A stretch of DNA of 44,836 bases from an uncultured Prevotellaceae bacterium (GCA_946402905.1 CAMIYC010000026.1:1-44836); one strand, 5' to 3'. Shown: positions 24,903 to 33,390, counted from the first letter of the stretch. The notes: a model not told the origin generated them from the letters alone. Translations and numbers: made by a program.

Positions 24903-26663
24903 ATGACAATCCGTATACTGCGTTGCCTTATCACGGTTTGCTGTTGGGGATGGTCTGTCCTCCTCCGGGCAGTACCGGCCGATACCACTCCCATGGTGGT
25001 GAGCCAGCCCGACGGCAGCCCTCTCACCCTGCTCTTACATGGCGATGAGTGGTGCAGCTTTTACACCACAGAGGATGGATATACTGTCGTGCAGGACAGT
25101 GCCGGATATTATGTCTATGCACGTCGTGAGGGAGACAGGTTGGTGGATACCCGTGTGATGGCGCATGACGCGGCTTATCGCCAGACGGCTGAACGGATGT
25201 TCCTGGCCGCAGTGCCTACCTATATCGTGCCGGGTATGCCTGTATCCAGGGCCAAGGCTCAGAGAGCGGTCGAGAGAAGACGGACAGATAAGGGCCGTGC
25301 CATACGTCGTGATCCTCAGCTGTTTTACAATCATTTCCGCGGACTGGTGATTCTGGTGGAGTTCAATGACCGCAAATTCTCCCGCACCGACTGCCGCACC
25401 CTCTTCCGTGATATGGTCAACAAGGAACATTATACCGGCTACGACCAAGAGCGGTATACAGGCAGTGTGCGCGACTATTTTTACGACAATTCCAGCGGTA
25501 AGATGAATATGAACTTTGATGTATATGGTCCTTATACCATCGACTTCAGTCAGTATGATGCCCGATATGAGGAAGAGGGGGAGTGGAAAAACCGCTACGA
25601 CTCGTTGTCGCTGGCTGCTGTCTGTGCCGCCGACGCTGAGGTCGACTTCAGCCGTTACGACGGCGACGGAGATGGGCTCGTGGATATGATCTATTTTATT
25701 TTCGCCGGCAATTCCTCCGACTATAGCGGCAATGACCGCAGACTGGTATGGCCTCACCATCAATATATCACTCAGACATCTGGCGACTCCCTGATGTATG
25801 TGTATAAAGACGGGGTGTGTGCCTATGAATATGCCTGCTCGGCTGAGTTGCGCGGATGGACTGCCAGGCCGGAGTCGGTGAAGATCAATGGCATCGGCAC
25901 GATGTGTCACGAGTTTGGCCATGCGCTTGGACTGCCTGATTTTTATGATGTATATTATCATTCGGGCAGTCCGCATCCTAAGGGATGGTCTGTCATGGCT
26001 ACGGGCACCAATTTCAATCAAGGGCGCACCCCCGTGGGCTATTCTCTTTATGAAAGATGGGCAGTCGGATTCTGCGATGCTCCTCAGATCCTTTCTTCCG
26101 GGGGATATTATATGCTCCCTCCGTTATGCCGGGAGCAATGTGGCTTCCGCATCAATACTCCCATAGAGAATGAGTATTTCTTGCTGGAAAACAGGCAGAA
26201 AGATGCCTTCAAATGGGATGCTTACCTGCCTGGCAGCGGTCTGTTGGTGCATCGGGTAGAGTGGTCGGACTCTATGGTGTGGCTGCGAAATGAAGTGAAC
26301 GCCGACCCGTTGCATCAGTATTATGAGGTGATACGTGCCAATGGTATCGAGGGCAAAAGCGACGGCAGCGAGGATGTCTTTCCTGCACGCGGCAAGACCG
26401 AGCTGGGCAATCGCACCCTGCCGGCTCATCTGAGGACGTGGGACGGACAGTGCAATGACCTGGAACTGTCGGAGATAATGATGCGTCACGGCATCGTCTT
26501 TTTCAGGGTGACAGAACATGCGTTTACGGATCTGCCGCAGGTCTCAGTCTCGACAGTATTGTCTGAGCCCGACTGCTTTTTCAACCAGGTCGGTCAGCGG
26601 GAGGGGGCTGGCAACAGCGGCATCAAAGTAGTCAAAGGCAGAAAGATATGTGAGAAATGGTAA
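24903..26663 (+). CDS. Exported M6-family metalloprotease
   Basis: The 586-residue zinc peptidase belongs to the immune-inhibitor-A-like group. The catalytic HEFGH lies at about residues 336-340, followed by ALGLPDFYD with the third ligand Asp. Upstream are the usual M6 blocks (GLVILVEFNDRKFS, SVRDYFYDNSSGKMNMNFDV). The signal peptide runs MTIRILRCLITVCCWGWSVL, then LRAVPADTTP. The ATG at 24903 is chosen because it sits directly at the signal peptide; a GTG at 24861 overlapping the prsW stop is possible and would add 14 residues. The C-terminal tail (IKVVKGRKICEKW) looks like a worn version of the short sorting or strand motif seen in Bacteroidales secreted proteins. It likely digests host or dietary protein outside the cell. 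Confidence 0.88.
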   Translation: MTIRILRCLITVCCWGWSVLLRAVPADTTPMVVSQPDGSPLTLLLHGDEWCSFYTTEDGYTVVQDSAGYYVYARREGDRLVDTRVMAHDAAYRQTAERMFLAAVPTYIVPGMPVSRAKAQRAVERRRTDKGRAIRRDPQLFYNHFRGLVILVEFNDRKFSRTDCRTLFRDMVNKEHYTGYDQERYTGSVRDYFYDNSSGKMNMNFDVYGPYTIDFSQYDARYEEEGEWKNRYDSLSLAAVCAADAEVDFSRYDGDGDGLVDMIYFIFAGNSSDYSGNDRRLVWPHHQYITQTSGDSLMYVYKDGVCAYEYACSAELRGWTARPESVKINGIGTMCHEFGHALGLPDFYDVYYHSGSPHPKGWSVMATGTNFNQGRTPVGYSLYERWAVGFCDAPQILSSGGYYMLPPLCREQCGFRINTPIENEYFLLENRQKDAFKWDAYLPGSGLLVHRVEWSDSMVWLRNEVNADPLHQYYEVIRANGIEGKSDGSEDVFPARGKTELGNRTLPAHLRTWDGQCNDLELSEIMMRHGIVFFRVTEHAFTDLPQVSVSTVLSEPDCFFNQVGQREGAGNSGIKVVKGRKICEKW

Positions 26664-26692
26664 TCAATTCCCCCTCTAAGTTAGAGGTTGCT

Positions 26693-26713
26693 CTCCCCCG
26701 GGAAACGGGGGAG
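26693..26713 (+). terminator. Perfect hairpin 30 bases after the M6 protease stop
   Basis: CTCCCCCG (26693-26700), loop ggaaa, CGGGGGAG (26706-26713) form a perfect 8-bp stem. No T-run follows, so it may be a repeat element rather than a true intrinsic terminator, but it is well placed to stabilise the 3' end of the transcript. Confidence 0.4.
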
Positions 26714-26728
26714 TCGGAGGGGTGTTAG

Positions 26729-26785
26729 GGGGAGTGTGTATGCTTTCAGGAGAAACATTCACATGACATCTATACTATAACAAAT
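26729..26785. repeat. Hairpin repeat, copy 1 (imperfect)
   Basis: The unit runs ggggagtgtgtatgctt ... catgacatctatacta and recurs at 27101-27154. Here TGTGTATG faces CATTCACA, an 8-bp stem with one mismatch. Confidence 0.6.
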
Positions 26786-26808
26786 TAGACAGCCCAATTG
26801 CGAATTAA

Positions 26809-26906
26809 AACTACGGATTTATCTGATTTTTCTGATATTAAACAAAATATTATTTTAAAGAAGAAAAACCTACAAAATCAGTCAAATCAGAGATAAATCC
26901 GTAGTT
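26809..26906. repeat. Long terminal-inverted-repeat element (MITE-like)
   Basis: AACTACGGATTTATCTGATT (26809-26828) is repeated inverted at 26884-26906, ending ATAAATCCGTAGTT. The arms match over about 21 bases apart from a two-base insertion. The AT-rich interior has no coding capacity. Size and form suggest a miniature inverted-repeat element. Confidence 0.6.
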
Positions 26907-27024
26907 GATTATATTTACTCCAAGTATTGCAACGTACAACAAATTGATTTCTAAGACCAAGCTAAGAATGAGACACTTAACACCTTATTTCCAAAGTAGG
27001 GTAATATACCGCGTGGGGGTTGTA

Positions 27025-27056
27025 TTACGAAAAAATGCGAAAATACGAAACCATTA
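27025..27056. repeat. ttacgaaaaa-type dispersed repeat, copy 2
   Basis: This is a close copy of the stretch at 20941-20972, differing at a few positions. Confidence 0.55.
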
Positions 27057-27100
27057 CGAAAATGAATGGATGCCATGCATCCATAGGGATTTTAAGCCAG

Positions 27101-27154
27101 GGGGAGTGTGTATGCTTCATAGGAAACATACACATGACATCTATACTACAACAT
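27101..27154. repeat. Hairpin repeat, copy 2 (perfect stem)
   Basis: This is the second copy of the 26729-26785 unit. TGTGTATG (27107-27114) pairs perfectly with CATACACA (27127-27134), so the stem is intact here although the loop differs from copy 1. Confidence 0.6.
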
Positions 27155-27212
27155 ATTGCCCCTAATTCTTAAATTCTTGATAAAAAGATATTGTACAGCC
27201 TACCTCTTTTCT

Positions 27213-29048
27213 TTATTTCAGAAATGGACGCACCGTCTTGTCCGGACCCAGGTAAAACCCTGTCTCGGGTGGCTGGTTGTAGCCCGTGTTTTCTGATGCC
27301 ACACTCAGACGGTAGGGGATGTCCTCCATCAGACAGTTGATGCGGTAGTCAGTGGGGATGGTGCTGATATACAGTCGCAACTCGGTCGACTCATTGTTCC
27401 TGGCCAGCACCTCTTCGCGCCAGTCGCCTACAAGGTCGGCCTGAAGGCAGGGGTTCGACTTCGAACCGTTGTTGAAGCGCACACCCTCAAAATGCTGTAG
27501 CAATCCCACACGCCCTGTCGTCCAGTCGTATTTGCTCACGGTCTCATGGTCGAGCAATTCTCGCAGCAAGTCTCCGTCCCACCAGATGCCGAAATTGGTG
27601 GAGAGACGGGCACGATACAATAGTTGTCCCTGGATATCGCGCACGCCTCCGCTGGCACTGCTCCACATCTCCAGGCCTGGATGAGTAGGGTCGATGTCGG
27701 CGGCCATGCAGCGCCCCACGTCTTCATCACTCTTGATCTGGAAAAACACACGTCCCGTCTTTGCATCGCGGAAGTCGGAGCCGTCGCGGTGATTCTCGTG
27801 GCAGTCCCACACCTGTAGCAGGTCGCTCCTGGGGTCGAAGACCGTCAGGTGCATGGCGTCGCCATGGCCGAAGCCGGTGTTGTAGAGGCCGATGCCGTCG
27901 TGGTCGATGGCCATCGAACCATAGGTGATCTCGTCACAGCCGTCGCCGTCTACATCGGCTATGCGAAGGTTGTGGTTGCCCTGCCCGGCGTATGAGGACC
28001 ATTGTGGGGTGTCGGTGTCGAAGGTCCATCGGTTCTTGAGTTCTTTGCCGTCCCAGTCCCAGGCGGCCACCACCGTGCGTGTGTAGTATCCGCGGCAGAA
28101 GATGCCGCTGGCATGGATACCGTCGAGATAGGCCACCCCCGCCAGGTAGCGTTCAGAGCGGTTGGCGTGTGTGTCGCCCCAGGCACCTGCATCACCACGT
28201 TCAGGGATGTAGGGCCGGGTGGCCATCACGGCACCAGTCTCTCCGTTGAAGACGGAGAGGTATTCGGGGCCGTCGAGGATACGCCCGTTTCGCTTGTCAT
28301 TGCCGTCATCAGAATGATAGCGCCAGTCGGCATGTGGGTCGCCGATCACTTGCCCCATGCCGTCAACAGTGCCGTCGGCGGTCTTCACCATCAGTTCGGC
28401 TCTGCCGTCGCCGTCGAAGTCGTAGACCATAAACGAGGTGTAGTGCGCTCCGGAGCGGATGTTCCGCCCCAGGTCGATACGCCACAGACGTGTGCCGTCA
28501 AGACGGTAGCAGTCGATAAGGGTATTGCCGGAGAATCCGGCGAATGAATTGTCCTTGGAGTTGGAAGGATCCCATTTCAGGAATATCTCATATTGCCCGT
28601 CGCCGTCTACGTCACCCACGGAAGCGTCGTTGGCATTGTAATGGTAGTTCCGCCTGTCGGGAGAGGTGCCGCCGTCGGGCTTGTCGATCCTGATGGGGAT
28701 ATAACCCTCTGGGGCGTCAGGCTTCAGTGTGTATGCACCGTCACACTTGCCTCCACGCACTTCGTAGACGGCTTCGGTGCTTAGCGGATGCTCATCCACG
28801 AAGAATGTGCCTCCTGAGGTCAGGGGGTGGGGGGTGAGCTTCTCTCCGTTGCGGTATACATCGAAAGCCTCTCCGCTGACGTCTGTGCTCAGCGTACGCC
28901 AGCTGACCACCACATTGTCTCCTTCGTGCAGGGCCACGACTCCGCGATTGAGACGCTCACGCTGTATATGCGCCATGTCATATCGTGGTTGTGCCATCAA
29001 GGTGGCGATACTTGCCAGTGACAGGATGATGATGAGCCTTGTCTTCAT
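27213..29048 (-). CDS. Exported rhamnogalacturonan lyase, PL11
   Basis: The 611-residue protein has a signal peptide ending in LMAQ (about residue 20). Next is a small beta domain (DMAHIQRERLNRGVVALHEG ... VSWRTLSTD), then an eight-bladed propeller rich in Asp-based calcium loops (VGDVDGDGQYEIFLKW, VYDFDGDGRAELMVK, IADVDGDGCDEITYG). It ends NTGYNQPPETGFYLGPDKTV. This is the YesW-like PL11 family, which cuts the rhamnogalacturonan I backbone of pectin by elimination. The length is typical. It has its own promoter, divergent from the TonB-receptor promoter about 50 bases away. No SusC/SusD pair or sensor lies beside it. Confidence 0.88.
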   Translation of the reverse strand: MKTRLIIILSLASIATLMAQPRYDMAHIQRERLNRGVVALHEGDNVVVSWRTLSTDVSGEAFDVYRNGEKLTPHPLTSGGTFFVDEHPLSTEAVYEVRGGKCDGAYTLKPDAPEGYIPIRIDKPDGGTSPDRRNYHYNANDASVGDVDGDGQYEIFLKWDPSNSKDNSFAGFSGNTLIDCYRLDGTRLWRIDLGRNIRSGAHYTSFMVYDFDGDGRAELMVKTADGTVDGMGQVIGDPHADWRYHSDDGNDKRNGRILDGPEYLSVFNGETGAVMATRPYIPERGDAGAWGDTHANRSERYLAGVAYLDGIHASGIFCRGYYTRTVVAAWDWDGKELKNRWTFDTDTPQWSSYAGQGNHNLRIADVDGDGCDEITYGSMAIDHDGIGLYNTGFGHGDAMHLTVFDPRSDLLQVWDCHENHRDGSDFRDAKTGRVFFQIKSDEDVGRCMAADIDPTHPGLEMWSSASGGVRDIQGQLLYRARLSTNFGIWWDGDLLRELLDHETVSKYDWTTGRVGLLQHFEGVRFNNGSKSNPCLQADLVGDWREEVLARNNESTELRLYISTIPTDYRINCLMEDIPYRLSVASENTGYNQPPETGFYLGPDKTVRPFLK

Positions 29049-29070
29049 TTGTTCTGTAGATTTGTTTTTG

Positions 29071-29101
29071 CAAATATATCATTTTGCTTTCAAGAATGCA
29101 A
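29071..29101 (-). promoter_or_regulatory. Promoter of the PL11 lyase gene
   Basis: On the minus strand TTG (29101-29099) is followed after 20 bases by TATATTTG (29078-29071), a consensus pair. Transcription would start about 15-16 bases upstream of the ATG at 29048. Confidence 0.65.
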
Positions 29102-29121
29102 CAGAATTGGCTCGTTTTTTG

Positions 29122-29129
29122 TATTTTTG
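29122..29129 (+). promoter_or_regulatory. -7 box of the TonB-dependent receptor gene
   Basis: TATTTTTG fits the -7 consensus and starts transcription near 29136, about 22 bases before the TTG start codon. The upstream control region is shared with the divergent PL11 promoter. Confidence 0.5.
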
Positions 29130-29157
29130 CACCCTATTATTCTAAAACTCCAAGAAA

Positions 29158-31020
29158 TTGAAACGTATAATACTCTTTTTGTTGACAATATTATTCTCGG
29201 CTCATGTCTGTGTGGCTGTTGAGTTGGATGACAGCCTCTCTTTGCAGGAGGTAGTGATCACTGGCTCGCGTCATGTGGTGGATGTGCGCTATCTGCCGAT
29301 GACAGTCTCTGTTGTCGGCCGTGAGACGCTGACAGAACAGCAACAGCCCAATGTGCTGCCCACTTTGATGCAGCAGGTGCCGTCGCTTTTCGTCACCGCC
29401 AGGTCGGTAATGGGATATGGTGTGAGTGGTGGCGCCGCAGGGGGAATCAACCTACGTGGTATCAGTGGCGGCGCGGGGCAGATGATGGTGCTCATCGATG
29501 GCCACCCGCAGTATCAGGGTATTTATGGTCATCCTGTTAGCGACAGTTATCAGACGATGATGGCAGACCGTGTGGAGGTGCTGCGCGGTCCGGCCTCCGT
29601 GCTTTATGGCTCCAATGCCATGGGGGGAGTGCTCAACATCGTCACCCGTTCCATGAAGGAGGATGGTGTCAAAACAGGGGTCAGCCTGGGAGCAGGCAGT
29701 TATGGCACGGTGCAGACGGAGGCCTCCAGTCAGATGCGGAGGGGAAGATTCTCCAGTACCGTCTCGGCGCAATACAGCCGCACCGACAATCACCGCCCAA
29801 GGATGGGGTTTGAACAATATGGAGGCTATCTGAAAATGGGCTATGACCTCTCCGATAACTGGAATGCTTACGTCGATGCCAACATCACTCATTTCAATTC
29901 GTCTTATCCCGGCACAGTGTCCAACCCGCTCTATGATGCCGATCAGTGGATCACCCGTGGCATGGCGTCTGCAGCACTGGAAAATCATTACGGCAGCACC
30001 AGCGGAGCTCTCAGTGTGTATTCTAATTTCGGACGCCACAAGATCGATGACGGCACGGAAGACCCCACGAAACCCACACAGCGCTACTTCAGGTCCAAAG
30101 ACGCACTCACAGGTGTGTCGCTGTATCAGACTTTCAGCCTTTTTGAGGGCAATCACCTCACCATCGGGGCCGATTATCAGCATATCTATGGCCATGCCTA
30201 CTATACCTCAAAGGCCACGGGTGAGGTGCTCGACACACCTAATAAGCAGAGTGGCAAGTCGTATAGGAACGAGGTGGCAGGATATGTCGACTTGCGGCAG
30301 GATATCAAATCATGGCTCACGGTCGATGCCGGACTGCGCTACGACCATCATTCGGTCGCTGGTTCGGAGTGGATACCCCAGGCGGGGGTGGTGTTGCGAC
30401 CCCTGGACGACGGCGAAGTGAAGGCCATGGTGAGCAAGGGATTCCGCAACCCCACGATGCGCGAGATGTATCTCTATCCACCGTCAAACGAGGAACTGGA
30501 GCCTGAGCGTATATGGAACTACGAGCTTTCCTGGCGCCATCGTCTCGGCATTTTCTCCTATGGAGCCAATGTCTATTACTTGAAGGGCGACAATATGATC
30601 CAGACGGTCAACCGCCAGAATGTGAACACCGGTGAGATAGAGAATTACGGCGTCGAACTGGAGGCCCAGTGTCAGTTAGGCTCTCATTGGAGCCTGAATA
30701 CCAATCATTCTTACCTCCACATGGAGCATCCTGTGGTGGGGGCTCCTACCTACAAAGGTTTTTTAGGCGCACATTACCGTTACAACCGGTGGGCTGTGAT
30801 TTCTGGCCTGCAATATATCAGTGGGCTTTATACTGCTGTGGGAGAGGGGGAGCAGAAAGAGAACTTCTGGCTTCTCAACGCCACCGTCAGCTATCAGCTG
30901 GTCCCTCAGGTCAGACTTTGGGCAAGGGGAGAGAACTTGTTGGCACAGAGCTATGAGGTCAACTTAGGATACCCCATGCCCCGTGCCACTTTTATGGGAG
31001 GAGTGAATATCTCGTTCTGA
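29158..31020 (+). CDS. TonB-dependent outer-membrane receptor
   Basis: The 620-residue receptor has a signal peptide (KRIILFLLTILFSAHVCVAV), then a TonB-box-like LQEVVITGSR. The plug domain contains INLRGISGG and VEVLRGPASVLYGSNAMGGVLNIVTR, and a 22-strand-type barrel ends in the aromatic residue of GGVNISF. Barrel size and the lack of a SusD partner point to a BtuB/CirA-like receptor for a cofactor, haem or siderophore rather than a glycan. The start is TTG: no ATG exists in frame between the upstream stop and the mature region, and the signal peptide begins directly after this TTG. It converges on the GH43 gene with four bases between stops. Confidence 0.88.
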   Translation: MKRIILFLLTILFSAHVCVAVELDDSLSLQEVVITGSRHVVDVRYLPMTVSVVGRETLTEQQQPNVLPTLMQQVPSLFVTARSVMGYGVSGGAAGGINLRGISGGAGQMMVLIDGHPQYQGIYGHPVSDSYQTMMADRVEVLRGPASVLYGSNAMGGVLNIVTRSMKEDGVKTGVSLGAGSYGTVQTEASSQMRRGRFSSTVSAQYSRTDNHRPRMGFEQYGGYLKMGYDLSDNWNAYVDANITHFNSSYPGTVSNPLYDADQWITRGMASAALENHYGSTSGALSVYSNFGRHKIDDGTEDPTKPTQRYFRSKDALTGVSLYQTFSLFEGNHLTIGADYQHIYGHAYYTSKATGEVLDTPNKQSGKSYRNEVAGYVDLRQDIKSWLTVDAGLRYDHHSVAGSEWIPQAGVVLRPLDDGEVKAMVSKGFRNPTMREMYLYPPSNEELEPERIWNYELSWRHRLGIFSYGANVYYLKGDNMIQTVNRQNVNTGEIENYGVELEAQCQLGSHWSLNTNHSYLHMEHPVVGAPTYKGFLGAHYRYNRWAVISGLQYISGLYTAVGEGEQKENFWLLNATVSYQLVPQVRLWARGENLLAQSYEVNLGYPMPRATFMGGVNISF

Positions 31021-31024
31021 CGAA

Positions 31025-33016
31025 TTATTTCTTCACGGTCAGAGGCTCTGGCCCGTTCAGGGTCGGCGTGACGGGAACGATACGGCCCTTCTTGTCGAAG
31101 GTCAGGCGGTCTATGCACACCTCTCTGTGCACACCGGGACCGCCGCCGCCAAGCCGACGGTCGATATAGTTTTTGTTGATACGGTGGTATACGATATACC
31201 ATTCGTCTTTGCCGGGAAGCTGGAGGATAGAGTTGTGCGCCGTGCCGTAGATACTGTCCTCCGGCTTCTGCTTGATGACGAGGTAGTGGTCAGGGTCGAT
31301 ACCGATGGGGCCGAGCGGCGATTTGGCGGTGCCGTAGCACACGTGGTAGTTGGGACTGCCCGTGTCGTCGACCGACCAGAGGAAGTAGTAGGTGCCCTTG
31401 CGGTAGAAGACGTAAGCTCCCTCGCGGAATGCCCATGTCTGAAGGTCGCCGCCCTCGGGAGTCAGCAGACGGATGGTCTCTTTCTTCACTGACAGCAGGT
31501 CGTCATTCAACTCAGCGCCCGCCATGAATCCGTTGCCCCAGTAGAGATAGTACTTTCCGCTCTTAGGATCCTTGAACACGTCTACATCGATGGCCTGCCC
31601 TCCATGAGCACCGGCTGGGCGGTCGGCATCGGTCAGGATGGGGGAGCCGGAGTCGACGAAGGGTCCCGTGGGATGGTCGCTCACCGCTACGCCGATTTCC
31701 TTGCGGTTGCTCTTGGGGTTGTGGGCGGAGTAGTAGAAGTAGTATTTATACGAACCGTCTTTTTGCTTCACCTCCTCAATGCACGGAGCCCAGGCATTGC
31801 CGGTGGCCCATTTCACTTGGTCGCCTTTCACGTTGAGCATCTTGCCTTCGTCGGTCCAGTTAGTGAGGTCGGTGCTGGAGAATACGCTGAAGTCGTGACC
31901 ACCCCAGCCGGGGATGCCGTCGGTCGTGCTGTAGATGTAGTATTTTTGGGTCTTGTGGCTGTAGAGTACTTCAGGATCGGCATGAAAGCCCGGAAGAATG
32001 GGCTGGCGATGATTGCCAAACTCTTTGAGTAACCGAGCTTTCTCAGCCCGGGTGATGGGGATCACCGTGCCATGACGAGGCGTGAACTTGCCTTTCATCT
32101 CCGTGTTTTGCACAAACTGGAAGCTCTTCAGGTCTTCCGAACGGCAGAATTGATAGTGACCGTTGCCGTAGCAGTCGTACATGATGATCCACGAACGGCC
32201 GTCTATGGCTTTGCACACGCCCACGCCTTCTACGGCTTCCTTGGTCTGCTCCACGTGACCGTCTACCATCTTCCAGCGGTCGGTGAGCTGTCGGGCCACC
32301 GCCTGATAGATGCCGCGGCCAGACTCCTGCTTGTAGAAGAGGTGATAAAGCTGGTCGGCATCATTATACACGATGTCGCCATCGATGGTGGCATTGCCGG
32401 CATCGAAAAGCCACCGGGGTTCACCCTCCAGGTCGGTGAAGTCTTCGTTGGCATACTGATAGTAGATTTTGTCGAAGGAACCGGGGTCGCTGGTGCGAAG
32501 TGAGTAAAACACCATGTACTTGCCGGCCTGATGGTCGTAGATGGTCTCCGGTGCCCACACTCGGATCACGTTCTTCCACGTTTTCGTGTAGCGCGTGGGG
32601 AAGTTGACCGTGCTATGCTGCCAGTGGATGAGGTCGGTAGACTTGAGCATCACCATGCCACGGTTGCTCGACCATCCTAAGCTCGAACGCATGTCTGTGG
32701 CCACCATGTAAAAGGTCTTGCCGTCTTCACAGCGTAGGATGTGAGGGTCGCGCACGCACTGGGTCAGGGCAATGGTGTCGCTTAGGATGACGGGATAGCC
32801 GTGGTTGAGTGGCGTGTAGTTGTAGCCGTCGTCGCTGATGGCATAGCAGATCTGTTCGTCCTTGGGGTCGTTGCTGTTGAAGTAGGTGAAAAGGTATGCC
32901 ACCATCTCGTTGGGGTCGTCTGCATGCTTGGCAGCCTCTTTCTTTTGGGCTGTACATGGAATAACGGCCGTCATAAAGAAGAGCATGGCCATAAGGAATG
33001 GTCTCATTTTATTCAT
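31025..33016 (-). CDS. Exported tandem GH43 glycosidase
   Basis: The 663-residue protein has a signal peptide ending CTAQ (residue 24) and two five-bladed GH43-type propellers in one chain. The first (about 38-330) carries the base Asp90 in QCVRDPHILR, then VWAPETIYD and IDGDIVYND. The second (about 340-650) carries Asp347 in GFHADPEVLYS, NAWAPCIEEV and IDVDVFKDPKSGKYYLYWGN. GH43 enzymes remove arabinose or xylose, or cut arabinan. Both units appear to keep their core acidic residues, so the enzyme may be bifunctional, but the exact specificity is unknown. It has a promoter that diverges from the zinc-ribbon gene. Confidence 0.87.
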   Translation of the reverse strand: MNKMRPFLMAMLFFMTAVIPCTAQKKEAAKHADDPNEMVAYLFTYFNSNDPKDEQICYAISDDGYNYTPLNHGYPVILSDTIALTQCVRDPHILRCEDGKTFYMVATDMRSSLGWSSNRGMVMLKSTDLIHWQHSTVNFPTRYTKTWKNVIRVWAPETIYDHQAGKYMVFYSLRTSDPGSFDKIYYQYANEDFTDLEGEPRWLFDAGNATIDGDIVYNDADQLYHLFYKQESGRGIYQAVARQLTDRWKMVDGHVEQTKEAVEGVGVCKAIDGRSWIIMYDCYGNGHYQFCRSEDLKSFQFVQNTEMKGKFTPRHGTVIPITRAEKARLLKEFGNHRQPILPGFHADPEVLYSHKTQKYYIYSTTDGIPGWGGHDFSVFSSTDLTNWTDEGKMLNVKGDQVKWATGNAWAPCIEEVKQKDGSYKYYFYYSAHNPKSNRKEIGVAVSDHPTGPFVDSGSPILTDADRPAGAHGGQAIDVDVFKDPKSGKYYLYWGNGFMAGAELNDDLLSVKKETIRLLTPEGGDLQTWAFREGAYVFYRKGTYYFLWSVDDTGSPNYHVCYGTAKSPLGPIGIDPDHYLVIKQKPEDSIYGTAHNSILQLPGKDEWYIVYHRINKNYIDRRLGGGGPGVHREVCIDRLTFDKKGRIVPVTPTLNGPEPLTVKK

Positions 33017-33044
33017 AGGTTATAGTTGTTTGGTTTTATATCTG

Positions 33045-33052
33045 CAAATTTA
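33045..33052 (-). promoter_or_regulatory. -7 box of the GH43 gene
   Basis: On the minus strand TAAATTTG (33052-33045) fits the -7 consensus and places the transcription start near 33038, about 22 bases upstream of the ATG. No -33 TTG is seen at the usual spacing. Confidence 0.5.
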
Positions 33053-33109
33053 CGAATAAATTGTGAAAATGGAGCTGGTTGCGGACAGTCTTTTTTTATT
33101 CTTCCCAAA

Positions 33110-33143
33110 TTGTTGTATATTTGAAAATAAAAGATTATTTTTG
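33110..33143 (+). promoter_or_regulatory. Promoter of the zinc-ribbon gene
   Basis: TTGTTG (33110-33115) is followed after 20 bases by TATTTTTG (33136-33143), a full consensus pair. Transcription would start near 33150, 23 bases before the ATG. Confidence 0.65.
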
Positions 33144-33172
33144 CAACGTATTAACCGTCAAATCTTAACCTT

Positions 33173-33289
33173 ATGAGTAGATATGTTTGTCCTGAATGCG
33201 GAAGCGAGGAAGTAGAGATGATCGATGATGCTTATGCCCGATGCCTGGTTTGTGGATTGGAAGAGCATGTCAGTGTCTTTCGTCATTGA
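33173..33289 (+). CDS. 38-residue zinc-ribbon microprotein
   Basis: An ATG frame of 38 codons reads MSRYVCPECGSEEVEMIDD, then AYARCLVCGLEEHVSVFRH. The two CxxC pairs (CPEC at residues 6-9 and CLVC at 24-27) form a complete rubredoxin-like zinc ribbon, and little else is present. A consensus promoter lies directly upstream, supporting real expression. Similar tiny zinc ribbons occur in many bacteria, often without known function; nucleic-acid or protein binding are the usual guesses. It is divergent from the GH43 gene and is followed by a gene-free stretch with a REP-like unit. Confidence 0.7.
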   Translation: MSRYVCPECGSEEVEMIDDAYARCLVCGLEEHVSVFRH

Positions 33290-33366
33290 CTTCTGAAATA
33301 GGCTGTGATGGGATGGAGCACCAGCGTGCTCCCTTGTTATCTATATTTTCTTTTTCCAGTGAAAAT

Positions 33367-33390
33367 GTAGGGACGCGGCGTGCCGCGTTG
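33367..33390. repeat. Dispersed palindromic repeat (REP-like), copy 3
   Basis: This is identical over 24 bases to the units at 4752 and 20906. It marks the last clearly host-like sequence before the giant gene. Confidence 0.8.

Larger units (their letters stand above)
26664..27212. other. Repeat-rich gap after the M6 protease gene
   Basis: There is no gene here. The gap holds a C/G hairpin, two copies of a hairpin repeat, a long inverted repeat and a ttacgaaaaa-type repeat, all listed separately. It divides two genes that read towards each other. Confidence 0.6.

Noticed and set aside
26905..27165. 86-codon frame in the repeat cluster
   Set aside because: It reads through the dispersed repeats at 27025 and 27101 and is a by-product of them.
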